A DNA stretch of 64,000 nt from Rhynchopus euleeides (Eukaryota > Euglenozoa > Diplonemea > Diplonemida > Diplonemidae), in assembly GCA_963210315.1 (NCBI GenBank), contig OY723322.1, positions 434,001 through 498,000 on the forward strand, written 5' to 3'. This document shows positions 30,814 through 41,331 of the stretch, one piece after another. The notes beneath the pieces were generated by a model, which saw nothing but the letters and a program-made list of their open reading frames with translations, did no database searches and was not told the DNA's origin. How positions within the stretch are numbered: the first letter of the stretch is position 1; every line of letters starts with the position of its first letter. Both the position numbers and the translations under genes were made by a program.

Positions 30814-31944
30814 ACTGTGCGCACTAGACGGGGGCTGGGGTGTGCAGCATGCCGGGTATTCTGTTGGACACACACGGAGTGTTCCCCAGGTGTTCCCCAA
30901 GTCTCCCGGGAAAGGTGACGGGGGTGTGGGCTGGGGCCTGTCGCGTGGTTCGGACTCGCGGGCGTCTTGTTGTGCGCTCCGACTCTTCACCGGAGTGTGC
31001 AGGGGGTGCGCTGTGCATCCCCAGAACACACCGCGGCGATAACGATGGCACGGCTTGTACGACTTTCTTCCTACCCAGCGGCCACCTTCCACACCCCTCC
31101 ACGAGGGGGTGCACAGTGATGCCGGGTAAATTGGAGCAGGTGGATATGAACAACCACAGCAACAGCAGGCGCAAGTGCAAAAAGAACCTGTTGGGTGGTT
31201 GCAACACCGCATCAGAACACAAATGGGAACAGCAAAGAGGAGGGATTGCAGCATGGCAGGGAGGGACGAGGGGGTCCGGCAATCGGCACGTCAGAAGCCA
31301 AAAACAAAACAGGCGCGCGAAAAGCGCAGCGTCACTGTTCTGTTGCGGCACCAGATCACGTCGCCAACGGGGCCGTAGGTTAGCAGAGGGGAAGATGGTG
31401 GGGAATGATCAGCGGTGGGGCGAGATCAATAAGAAAGGCACGGGAATACGAACGACAACCCAACCCACCCGTCCAGTCAGCCGGGTGAGGGGTGCAGGCT
31501 GTCACTGGCATGCACCCTCCCCCGCCGCCATCAGGCAGGAATGAAAAAAAGACAAACGTCCAACGGGTGCTGTGAACAGCCCAGTGCGAGGGCACAGTGC
31601 CACGCGAACACAACGGAGGGGTCGGCAAGCAGCCCGTAGCTGATGACAAAATAGACACGACGCCTGTGTCCGTATCGCACTGGGAGTGAAGAGGCGCGAG
31701 ACGGACACCGCGCGTGTGGAAGAGGGTGGGCGGTTGGGGAAGGCGAAAACCTGGAAGCAGGAAAAGGGAATGGATCAGTCTTTCGGATGCAGTGGCCTTG
31801 AAGGGAGGGAAGGATCTGTTGTGTGGTTTGGGGAGCCCTGATGTGGTGGTTTGAGAATGCATGCCGCGCCGAGTGCGAGCACGGCGGTAACAGCAAGGCA
31901 TGAGGCAAATGAAACCCCATGCAAGTCACGGAAACCATGCACCA
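30814..31944. other. Gene-free stretch inside the array
   Basis: Unique sequence between the 5' flank of RRM copy B and the end of the secreted Cys-rich gene. No supported ORF and no shared repeat. Confidence 0.45.
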
Positions 31945-33414
31945 CTAAGCACTGCAGTGGCACGTGTCTGAGGAGTAGTCGTACTTGCAACCAGCCTTCA
32001 TGCCGCTGACGACGCACAGTGACGACAAGCATGAGCGCGGGCTGCCGTGGAACGAGCTGCAGTCATCGGAGATCACAGGCCAGGGTGTGGCGGGCGCCTT
32101 CGTCTCCACCTTCTCAGGGCAGAAGCAGTCACCAGAGTACTCGTTGTACTTGCAGGGCACCTTCTTCCCAATCTGCACGAAGGCAGGGCACAGCGTGTTG
32201 ACACATGCCTTGTGCTGGAAGTTCAGGTCCTCGCAGCGCTGCGGGGCTGCGGTTGCCGGCGCCTTCGTCTCCACCTTCTCAGGGCAGAAGCACTCACCGG
32301 AGAGCTCGTTGTACTTGCAGGGCACCTTCTTCCCAATCTGCACGAAGGCAGGGCACAGCGTGTTGACGCACGCCTTGTGCTGGAAGTTCAGGTCTTCACA
32401 GCGCTCAACGGGCGGGGCGGGAGTTGGTGGGAGTGGTGTCGCCGGGGCAGGGGTCGCAGGTGCATCCGTCTGGATGGCGCACACACGGATGTTGTCCACA
32501 CGCACCTGCGCCTGCACATTGTTCGGGGGTGCGCCGGTCAGCAGCGGGTAGATCCACAGCTGTGCGTAGGCGGCTGTCGCGGTGTAGTCGAATGTGATCT
32601 CATCCCAGGCGGGGTAGACCATCCCGTTGGAGAACATCACATCGCTTGGCCCGAAGGCCGGAAGCGATGTCGCAGTCTGCAGCACCAGCCCGTTCACTGC
32701 CCGGACAAAGAACTGCCCAGCCACAGAGTTGCCTGTGGTCACCCACATCGTGACGCGGTACAGCTGCCCACTGACAAATGGGACGTTCGTCACAATCCCC
32801 TCACCGATACCGCTGTGCGACCACATCCACGCAGACCGCAGTCCCTGACCAGGGGCACCGCCAAACACGGAAGGGGTCCCGTGCGACACGGACCACGACT
32901 GCATCTGCCCGTTCACCAGAGCCTGCCCGATGTTTGTGGTTGTGGTGATGAGCTCGAAGCTGGGGTTCATCACGAGTGTCGTCTCGTTGCACGGCGGGAG
33001 TTCAGGTGCCTGTGTGGTGGGAACAGGCGTTGCGGGCGCACCTGTTGCCGGTGCAGAGGTCGGAGGTGCGGATGTGGATGGGGCAGGGGTCGTAGGTGCG
33101 GCCGTCTCTGCAGCCTTGGGGCACCAGCACTTCTGCGTGTCGTGGTCATACTGGCACGGCACGTGCTGCTGCGGCAGGAGGGAAGGGCACGCGCTGTTGA
33201 CGCACAGCTCCAGGTTCAGCCCTGAGTACTCGGCGCATGAGGTCGGACACCCGCAGGACCCTGCCGCCACATTCCACACGCAGTACTGCATGTCATTCTC
33301 ACACAGTTGCCCTTCACAGTCTGACAACGACCCATGGGTGCTGCACGGCTGTGACTGTGCCCATGCCGCGCTGGAAGCCAGCAGCATGACACTTACAACC
33401 CGGCTGACCCGCAT
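31945..33414 (-). CDS. Secreted Cys-rich protein with CBM/jelly-roll-like domain and Thr/Pro/Ala linkers
   Basis: A single exon of 489 residues. The start is the Met at 33414 (MRVSRVVSVMLLASSAAWA), which gives a clean signal peptide. A second Met at 33423 is three codons upstream, and the longer open frame to 33759 runs into repeat block S. Five six-Cys modules are visible: two near the N-terminus, then two almost identical ones (CEDLNFQHKACVNTLCP and a following CxCPEK) and a last one ending DTCHCSA. Linkers are runs of TxAPxTxAP, probably O-glycosylated. Between modules 2 and 3 lies a domain with LVMNPSFE, a YRVTMWV strand and VRVDNIRVCAI, resembling CBM4/9-like galactose-binding folds. No membrane segment or GPI-type tail is seen. 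A wall or matrix glycoprotein is the likely role. Confidence 0.85.
   Translation of the reverse strand: MRVSRVVSVMLLASSAAWAQSQPCSTHGSLSDCEGQLCENDMQYCVWNVAAGSCGCPTSCAEYSGLNLELCVNSACPSLLPQQHVPCQYDHDTQKCWCPKAAETAAPTTPAPSTSAPPTSAPATGAPATPVPTTQAPELPPCNETTLVMNPSFELITTTTNIGQALVNGQMQSWSVSHGTPSVFGGAPGQGLRSAWMWSHSGIGEGIVTNVPFVSGQLYRVTMWVTTGNSVAGQFFVRAVNGLVLQTATSLPAFGPSDVMFSNGMVYPAWDEITFDYTATAAYAQLWIYPLLTGAPPNNVQAQVRVDNIRVCAIQTDAPATPAPATPLPPTPAPPVERCEDLNFQHKACVNTLCPAFVQIGKKVPCKYNELSGECFCPEKVETKAPATAAPQRCEDLNFQHKACVNTLCPAFVQIGKKVPCKYNEYSGDCFCPEKVETKAPATPWPVISDDCSSFHGSPRSCLSSLCVVSGMKAGCKYDYSSDTCHCSA
32074..32403. repeat. 165-bp tandem duplication of a six-Cys module
   Basis: Copies 32239-32403 and 32074-32238 (55 codons each) differ at only a few positions (NELSGE versus NEYSGD). 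This is a recent in-frame duplication inside the secreted protein gene. Confidence 0.92.
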
Positions 33415-33628
33415 CGTCACCATCTGACTGGTAGGGCAATTCACCCTTCTCGGTTGCTCCTGTTGCGGAAGTTGCTCCTGCGAGGGGTGGTGGCGGTGCA
33501 CGAGACACACGTTGTGACTAAATGGGAGCCTGCGCCTGACGTGTGATGCAGAAGCGGCTCGTTCGTTGTGCAGTCCTTCTTCACGAGTGTGTGCGGAGAT
33601 GCAATACAACTGCAGAGTGACAACATGC

Positions 33629-34310
33629 AAAGCAAGGTGCGGAGCCGACACGCCTCGCTTCCAACTCTCATGCACTGTTTCGGTATCAGGCACTCCCCAT
33701 TCAGCCACAGTCCCAGAAAAAAATCCAAACATGCAGGGCGGTGCACTTGCAAGGCCCAATAGAAAGGTTCTAGGCGCACGAAGCGAGGGTTAAAGAAGCA
33801 GGAGAGGTCGGGTTTGAGACGACGACCTGTGGGTGGTGAATCACCGCGCTGAGCACTGCACCATCCCCTATGGTGGAGTCGCCAGGAGTCGCAGCTCAAA
33901 CCCGTGTGTGGGAACGTTTCTGTTCACACATAACTAAAGGAACGGCAAAACGGAAAGTCAAAAAGTATCACCTCCCGCTGGATTCGGACCAACAAGCTGC
34001 AGAATGCAGCCAGGCGCACTGCCCACTGCGCCAAGGAGGATCTGAAAGGAAGGGCAAGGGGACAACAGACGCAGCTTCGCACTGGAAACACTTCCAGTGT
34101 TCTGTTCCGTCAGTTTGTCCGAAAGAAAGCGACGACCTCTCGCGTATGGTGCGAGTGTGTCGCCAATATGAGCGGTGATGCAGTATAAACATCAATCTGG
34201 GTTCTTTTCCTCTGCGAAGCCGTGGTCTTCCACCACACCAAGGGGATCTTTTCTGGGCAGTCGAGCGTAGTGCTCGAAACTGCAGCAAAAAAGCAATCAC
34301 GCGCACAGTG
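33629..34310. repeat. Array block S, copy 2 (with 146-bp left extension)
   Basis: 33775-34310 matches block S copies 1 and 3. The extra left part 33629-33774 is shared only with copy 3 (36055-36199). The tRNA-like segment is at 33800-33870 and lacks one base in the anticodon stem, so this copy cannot fold properly. Confidence 0.9.
33800..33870 (-). repeat. tRNA-Val-like segment, copy 2 (degenerate)
   Basis: The same segment as 28519-28590 with a one-base deletion in the 5' half of the anticodon stem. It supports a repeat or pseudogene reading. Confidence 0.5.
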
Positions 34311-34811
34311 TGGTGTCAGGACGACCCGCCCCCAATACTAAACTGCATCCCAACCAGACCACCCTCTCTTGCGTCTTGGCCGCGTCTCTCAAGACAGCAC
34401 ATAAAAATCAATTAGCGGCCGATATCTTGCCACTTCAGGTTTTCTACAATTTCCTTCGACCTGAAGCGTTCAGCAGGAACAAAACCGAATCCCCGCTGCA
34501 CATGTTGCCAATGTTAATCACGGTGGAGGCCCCCCCGCCCCCCCACCTGGGATAGCATCCTGTGGATGCAGCAGCCCTCCGATGACAGGACACCCGACCT
34601 TGCGCACACCCCACACACGATGCGTGGCGGGGGTGATGTGCGTTGGCTTGCCGGGCCTGCCATCCTCTGTTCCCCAGAAGCGGGAGGAACAGAAAAGTAT
34701 CTGCGAAAGGCTGCCACAAGAGATGAAACAATCCAAGTATTAGCGTGTGTGTCGGAGACCCGCGCCTTGCGCAAAAGTATAAAATCGGCACAGCGTTTCC
34801 GACCACCGAGA
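34311..34811. repeat. 501-bp array block T, copy C
   Basis: The same boundaries and length as the other T blocks. It lies immediately 3' of RRM gene C. Confidence 0.93.
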
Positions 34812-34817
34812 CCCAGT

Positions 34818-35961
34818 TTAGTAACCACGCCTCGCACTGGCGTCACGGTCCTCGCGGATGAAGAGGGGACGGTCGTGGAGAGGCACGTCGTTCAACTCCG
34901 CAATGGCCCTCTGCGCGTCGTGCGGGTTGGAGAACTCCACCACCGCAGACCCCTTCGAGCTGTGGTGGGAGGGCGGTGTGATGCAGCGTGTGTGACAGAT
35001 GCGTGGATGTGGTGAAGTCTACAGACACAGGCAGGGAGACGGCATGATCCCAAATCCCCTGAAGAGCCACCCAACCCCACTTTTCCCAACTCCTCTGCTT
35101 GAAGCATACCGTCCGTCGTGTCCCTGGAACACCTCAGCACGTGTCACCTCACCGATCTGGCGGAAGTGGTCCTTCAGGTCCTGCCAGCTCGTGCGCCACG
35201 CCAGGTTCATAACGAAGATGCGGCAAGTGATGTCACCGCCACCGCCACCCCCCTGGAAGCTCTGCTGGCCGCCCGAGTATTGCGAGTCGTACTGAGGAGG
35301 GAGTGGCGGTGCATCGAATGAGTGTCAGGTTCAGCAGCAATCCGAACAAAAATTCCTTGTTTGGACGTCTAAAACCCTCTCCTGTCCCCTCTCTTGAGTT
35401 GTGTGTGATGACAAACAGAGGATGTGTCCAACTTGTGCACAAGTTCCGCATCTTTCCCGTCCATTCTTGTGAATTGAAGATTCTTGTGACGGAGTTCCGA
35501 GGTCCGGACCGAACTCCTTGACTGGAATGAGACACTGTTCCTTTCGCCATGCATACCTGACCACCCTTGCCGCCACCCCTGCCCCTGCCGCCGTACTGGC
35601 CACCACCATTGGGGCCACGGTTGCCACCGAAGTTGCCGGTCGAACCAGGCATTCCGGCAATGTCGCGGTCGTCCTTGTCCTGGCGGACGAAGATTCTCCG
35701 CCCCTGGATCTCCCAGTCGTTCATCGTCATCATCGCATTGGCAGCCTCGCGTGCCGTGGCGAACTCCACGATGCCACACCCTGCGCTGCGGCCCTGGCGG
35801 TCCTCCTTCACGTTTGCGTAGACAACGTTCGCCCCACCCTGGATGAACAGGTCCTTCAGCTCCTGCCACCGCGTCGTGTACGGCAGGTTTCCGACGTAGA
35901 GACGGCGACCAACAGTCACGGGCTCGCCCTGGTAGTCCACAGTCACTGTCCTCTCCTCCAT
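34818..35961 (-). CDS. Two-RRM RNA-binding protein, array copy C (242 aa)
   Basis: Exons are 35557-35961, 35110-35291 and 34818-34959, with introns of 265 and 150 bp, donors GTATGC, phases 0 and 2. RRM1 is identical to copies B and D. The Gly-rich linker differs (NFGGNRGPNGGGQYGGRG), as does the inter-RRM linker (YDSQYSGGQQSFQ followed by a Gly run). RRM2 has LNDVPLHDRP like copy D. Intron 1 is not shared with B or D, so it marks an independent lineage within the array. Product and role are as for the other copies. Confidence 0.92.
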
Positions 35962-36054
35962 TTTTGCTGTGTGCTACTTTTTGTCTTGACAACCTGTGTG
36001 GAAGGGTGATTATCGCCTGTGCAACACACACACGCTAAGTTTCGGCAGTATGAA

Positions 36055-36793
36055 AAGCAAGGTGCGGAACCGACACGCCTCGCTTCCAACTCTCATGCAC
36101 TGTTTCGGTATCAGGCACTCCCCATTCAGCCACAGTCCCAGAAAAAAATCCAAACATGCAGGGCGGTGCACTTGCAAGGCCCAATAGAAAGGTTCTAGGC
36201 GCACGAAGCGAGGGTTAAAGAAGCAGGAGAGGTCGGGTTTGAGACGACGACCTGTGGGTGGTGAATCCACCGCGCTGAGCACTGCACCATCCCCTATGGT
36301 GGAGTCGCCAGGAGTCGCAGCTCAAACCCGTGTGTGTGAACGTTTCTGTTCACACATAACTAAAGGAACGGCAAAACGGAAAGTCAAAAAGTATCACCTC
36401 CCGCTGGATTCGGACCAACAAGCTGCAGAATGCAGCCAGGCGCACTGCCCACTGCGCCAAGGAGGATCTGAAAGGAAGGGCAAGGGGACAACAGACGCAG
36501 CTTCGCACTGGAAACACTTCCAGTGTTCTGCTCCGCCAATTTGTCCGAAATGAACGACCTCTCGCGTATGGTGCGAGTGTGTCGTTAATATACCGGGTGG
36601 CTCTTCATGAAGCACGTTTACGTTCAAACTGAAAGGGCAATGCTTATAGCTCTCTGTCTGGCGCAGTACAAACATCAATCTGGGTTCTTTTCCTCTGCGA
36701 AGCCGTGGTCTTCCACCACACCAAGGGGATCTTTTCTGGGCAGTCGAGCGTAGTGCTCGAAACTGCAGCAAAAAAGCAATCACGCGCACAGTG
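36055..36793. repeat. Array block S, copy 3 (with left extension and internal insertion)
   Basis: It matches copies 1 and 2, but about 55-60 bp are added around 36580-36662 and a few bases lost near 36550. The tRNA-like segment is at 36225-36296. Confidence 0.9.
36225..36296 (-). repeat. tRNA-Val(CAC)-like segment, copy 3
   Basis: As copy 1, with one base change that breaks the last pair of the anticodon stem (GTGGA against CCCAC). Confidence 0.5.
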
Positions 36794-37294
36794 TGGTGTC
36801 AGGACGACCCGCCCCCAATACTAAACTGCATCCCAACCAGACCACCCTCTCTTGCGTCTTGGCCGCGTCTCTCAAGACAGCACATAAAAATCAATTAGCG
36901 GCCGATATCTTGCCACTTCAGGTTTTCTACAATTTCCTTCGACCTGAAGCGTTCAGCAGGAACAAAACCGAATCCCCGCTGCACATGTTGCCAATGTTAA
37001 TCACGGTGGAGGCCCCCCCGCCCCCCCACCTGGGATAGCATCCTGTGGATGCAGCAGCCCTCCGATGACAGGACACCCGACCTTGCGCACACCCCACACA
37101 CGATGCGTGGCGGGGGTGATGTGCGTTGGCTTGCCGGGCCTGCCATCCTCTGTTTCCCAGAAGCGGGAGGAACAGAAAAGTATCTGCGAAAGGCTGCCAC
37201 AAGAGATGAAACAATCCAAGTATTAGCGTGTGTGTCGGAGACCCGCGCTTTGCGCAAAAGTATAAAATCGGCACAGCGTTTCCGACCACCGAGA
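36794..37294. repeat. 501-bp array block T, copy D
   Basis: The same boundaries and length as the other T blocks. It lies immediately 3' of RRM gene D. Confidence 0.93.
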
Positions 37295-37300
37295 CCCAGT

Positions 37301-38344
37301 TTAGTAACCACGCCTCGCACTGGCGTCACGGTCCTCGCGGATGAAGAGGGGACGGTCGTGGAGAGGCACGTCGTTCAACTCCGCAATGGCCCTCTGCGCG
37401 TCGTGCGGGTTGGAGAACTCCACCACCGCAGACCCCTTCGAGCTGTGGTGGGAGGGCGGTGTGATGCAGCGTGTGTGACAGATGCGTGGATGTGGTGAAG
37501 TCTACAGACACAGGCAGGGAGACGGCATGATCCCAAATCCCCTGGAGACCCACCCAACCCCACTTTGCACAACTCCTCTGCTTGAAGCATACCGGCCGTC
37601 GTGTCCCTGGAACACCTCAGCACGTGTCACCTCACCAATCTGGCGGAAGTGGTCCTTCAGGTCCTGCCAGCTCGTGCGCCACGCCAGGTTCATAACGAAG
37701 ATGCGGCAAGTGATGTCACCGCCACCGCCGCCGCCACCGCCACCCCCCTGGTGGTAGCTCTGCTGGCCCATGTATGGCGAGTCGTACTGAGGAGGGAGGG
37801 TGTGGGTATGTGAGCATCGGCACTATCGAGGAGGGTGAACACATGACTCTCAGCAGCAACGCGCGGAGAGGACCCTGAGCCCTCCGCAGACACACACAAA
37901 GAAACAAGACGGACGATGCAAGCTAAGCTCTTTGAGCATGCATACCTGACCACCCTTGCCGCCACCCTTACCGCCCTTGCCGCCGTACTGGCCACCACGG
38001 TTGAAGCCACTGAAGTTGCCGGTCGAACCAGGCATTCCGGCAATGTCGCGGTCGTCCTTGTCCTGGCGGACGAAGATTCTCCGCCCCTGGATCTCCCAGT
38101 CGTTCATCGTCATCATCGCATTGGCAGCCTCGCGTGCCGTGGCGAACTCCACGATGCCACACCCTGCGCTGCGGCCCTGGCGGTCCTCCTTCACGTTTGC
38201 GTAGACAACGTTCGCCCCACCCTGGATGAACAGGTCCTTCAGCTCCTGCCACCGCGTCGTGTAGGGCAGGTTTCCGACGTAGAGACGGCGACCAACAGTC
38301 ACGGGCTCGCCCTGGTAGTCCACAGTCACTGTCCTCTCCTCCAT
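37301..38344 (-). CDS. Two-RRM RNA-binding protein, array copy D (244 aa), mosaic
   Basis: Exons are 37946-38344, 37593-37786 and 37301-37442, with phases 0 and 2 and donors GTATGC. Exon 1, intron 1 and the right part of exon 2 match copy B. Exon 3, most of intron 2 and the left part of exon 2 match copy C. A short B-like patch sits at about 37543-37600. The protein therefore combines B-type linkers with C-type RRM2 (LNDVPLHDRP). About 90 bp upstream (38345-38434) are shared with copy B, probably including the promoter. Confidence 0.92.
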
Positions 38345-38434
38345 TTTTGCTGTGTGCTACTTTTTGTCTTGACAACCTGTGTGGAAGGGTGATTATCGCC
38401 TGTGCAACACACACGCAAGCCAGGCCACGACACT

Positions 38435-41331
38435 GCAAGGCACACAACCAAGGCGTCAAATATCTCGAACGGGCTGTCGCATGACACACATGGGCCACAA
38501 TAGAACACAGAATACGCCTCCGACAAACCAAAAGGGCGAGTGCTGATGGCGGATGGTGGGCCCGAGCTCCGGGGCGTGGCCGCCGATCCACAAAAGGCGT
38601 GGTGTGGGAGTGCGGGTGGGCCTCTCTGGCTGTCTTCCGTCACCTCCTCCCCCTCCCCAGCCACAACAGGCTGGTTTCCGCAGCTTCCCGCAGCACGCGA
38701 ATTGGGTCCGGGGACTTGTTGCAAGACCACGTGGTCCTCACCCCCGCCATCCATGAATCACAGAAAAAGCCAACTGGCAACCAGCAATTCCTTCTGCACA
38801 TCGAAGCAAAAATGGCTTCATAAAACCTTGTAAACAATCACAGCCACCGGCTATCGCTGCTGGATACACTCACACAGCTGCAATCCCAAGAGAAGAGACG
38901 GGCAAACAAAACGCATCGGTCTAAACCTGGCACCTTTGCCCCCCCCTCCCCTCCGCTGGAGGGGAGGGGGCAAGGGCAAGGGGAGGTGCGCCACAAAACA
39001 CCCCCCATCATTTGGTCCAACGTCCCCCAAATCCCCCCCCCCCTCACCCAGTGCGCTGCCGCACAGCGGCGGGGGGTGGGGGTGGGGGTGGGGAGGTAGG
39101 GTGACGTAGAACGACCTCCCGTTGGCCCCCGATTCATTCCTAAAATTCATTCCAAATTTTTTAACAAAATGAGTTCAGATGAGAAAAGCGCTGGGGGGGG
39201 GTGGGCGGGGGGTAGTGTGTGGAGAGTTGGTCGGGTTGGTGGGCGGTGGGCGGACCACACTATACATTCCCCCACTTCTCCACCAACGGGCAGCTAGGTG
39301 AGTGGCTTGGCCTCCCCCAGCCTGTCTAACATGACTCCTAAATCCACGCCATGCTGTGGCGCTGCTGACCACCAGCCTCTGCTGCGCAGTTTAGGCCAAG
39401 GGGTGTGGCGGTTGTGGGGAGCGGGGGCGATGACAACGAAATAAACGATGCCCCCGCAGCAAAGGCCCCAGCTGCGAGACCTGCCAGACCACTCGTCTGT
39501 TTGTGACGTTCGTGAGGCACCGGGAGTGACACAGAGACGGAGTGGCGGGGAATGCAAGAGGGGCGGGTGTGTGTCTACCATGAATAGAAAATAGAGGGAG
39601 AAGAGAGAGAGAAAACCCCAAAAACAAAAACCAAAAGCTATCTGCACTGCCCCCATCCACCCTCTGGGTGAAACGACGGGTCGTGAAGTCAGACCACATA
39701 AAACTTCCGGGAAATATTTCGCTTCCTCTTCTGTTGGGGAAACGCAAAACCCCCCCCCCACTCTTTGTACACACCACCACCCCCAAGCCTCTGAAGCGGC
39801 GTGAGCTGGGGGGGTGTCGCAAGATCCGGCTCAAGGCACAGAATGTCTCTCTCACCCCCCCCCCCACCATGTGCAGTCGGCGAGGCCGGAAGACAACGAG
39901 AAAAAGGGAAAGAGCGCCTGCATTTACTGATAGGCTGCAGGGGAGGGATCTCTCTATTTTGCGCACGGTGCTGCAGCTGGGTTACTAGTAACGCAATGAC
40001 AAAGTGCAAGCAAAAGCGAAAAATAAAAAAAAAGGGCGGTGAAAAAGGCGGGGGGATGGGGAGGGGGACAACTAGTAACTTCCACTTGCCACGGCTGAAC
40101 CACAGCACCGTGCGGACGCCCCATCGGGGGGGTTTCAGGGGGGCGGGGAGAAGGCTGCAAAGTAGATGAGAAACGACACTAAGAGCACCCCCTTTACTCT
40201 ACATCACAGAGATCACCCATGGTGTGTGGGTGGCTTGTATGTTATGCGCTTTGAACGATTTAGACGATGTATATTTTTTTTTTGGGCCGCGTTGTGTGCA
40301 GAGAAGCATCTCCCAGTGAGAGAGAGGCTGCACTCTGCTGCTGCACCTTCCGCCACCTCCTCCCTCTAAGCGGGCAGTGCGGTGCGGCCCCTCCACGCGC
40401 CGTGCCACCCACTCGGCACCCATTGCAGGGCTGACATGCCCCACCCGAGCACGCTACCTCCACATGCCCCGATACTGACTGTGGCACACAGGCACGCAGG
40501 AAAGGAAGAAGAAGAACCATACCCCCGAACAGGCCTGCCTTCCGCCTTTCCACCCCCTTGTGGAGACAAAGGCAGTGCCAAGAGAAGACCGCTGCAGGTG
40601 GGGTGGGGTGGGGGGGGCCGTACGTGCGTTGCCTTGCACGGGGTTCAGCCTGAGACCCGCCTCCTGCCAACCAAGGCTGAGGCTCGTGGTGCGCGCAGTC
40701 GCTGGGGGGTGCCGTTGTGGTTGTGGTTGTGGCTGTGGGGGGGGCGCTGGCCCTGACACCCGACACCTGACACACACCACACATACACACACCCAGTGCG
40801 TTAGTTATAGGCGGGGAGGAAACCCGGCTGGCTCGAAGGAAACAAGTATTTCAAGGCAAATCCTGCCGACTTCTTGACTGTATGCCTGGCGAGGGCTTGG
40901 CACATGCAAAGAGGACTGACATTTGTCCCTGCGTCTGCCCCATTGTTTCTTTCAGTTCACTTTTCTCGACAATGGTGTTGCAGTATGGCCCGTCCGAACA
41001 CCTCGCGGGCCACGCTTTAATAAAGTTTCCTTTGCGCCTTTGGAACCACCCGCAGCAGATGTGCATCGCGTAGACAGAACACAGCACATCGCACCTCCCC
41101 CCCCCCCCTTCCCCATATTCACATCTGAAAAACCCCACCACCCTCATTTCTTTTTGACTAACAAGCGCTCGTCCTACCCGACATAAAGACAAGGGCATCC
41201 GCATTACACAGCTTGACAACACACGCACTCCTCCCTGCACCAGCAAGTAACCCCACTTTAAACACAGCCCTCCCCCCCCCCCCCGGATCGCAAGGCCAGC
41301 CAGCAGCAAACCCCACCGACACATTTCCTTT
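38435..41331. other. Gene-free stretch of about 2.9 kb
   Basis: Low-complexity DNA with a perfect 13-bp hairpin at 38942-38970, G runs at about 39193-39200, C runs at about 39750 and 41095-41107, and a (GGTTGT)-type tract near 40713-40740. No supported gene. Confidence 0.45.
38942..38970. repeat. Perfect 13-bp hairpin, 3-nt loop
   Basis: Arms CCCCCTCCCCTCC (38942-38954) and GGAGGGGAGGGGG (38958-38970) around GCT. Confidence 0.9.
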
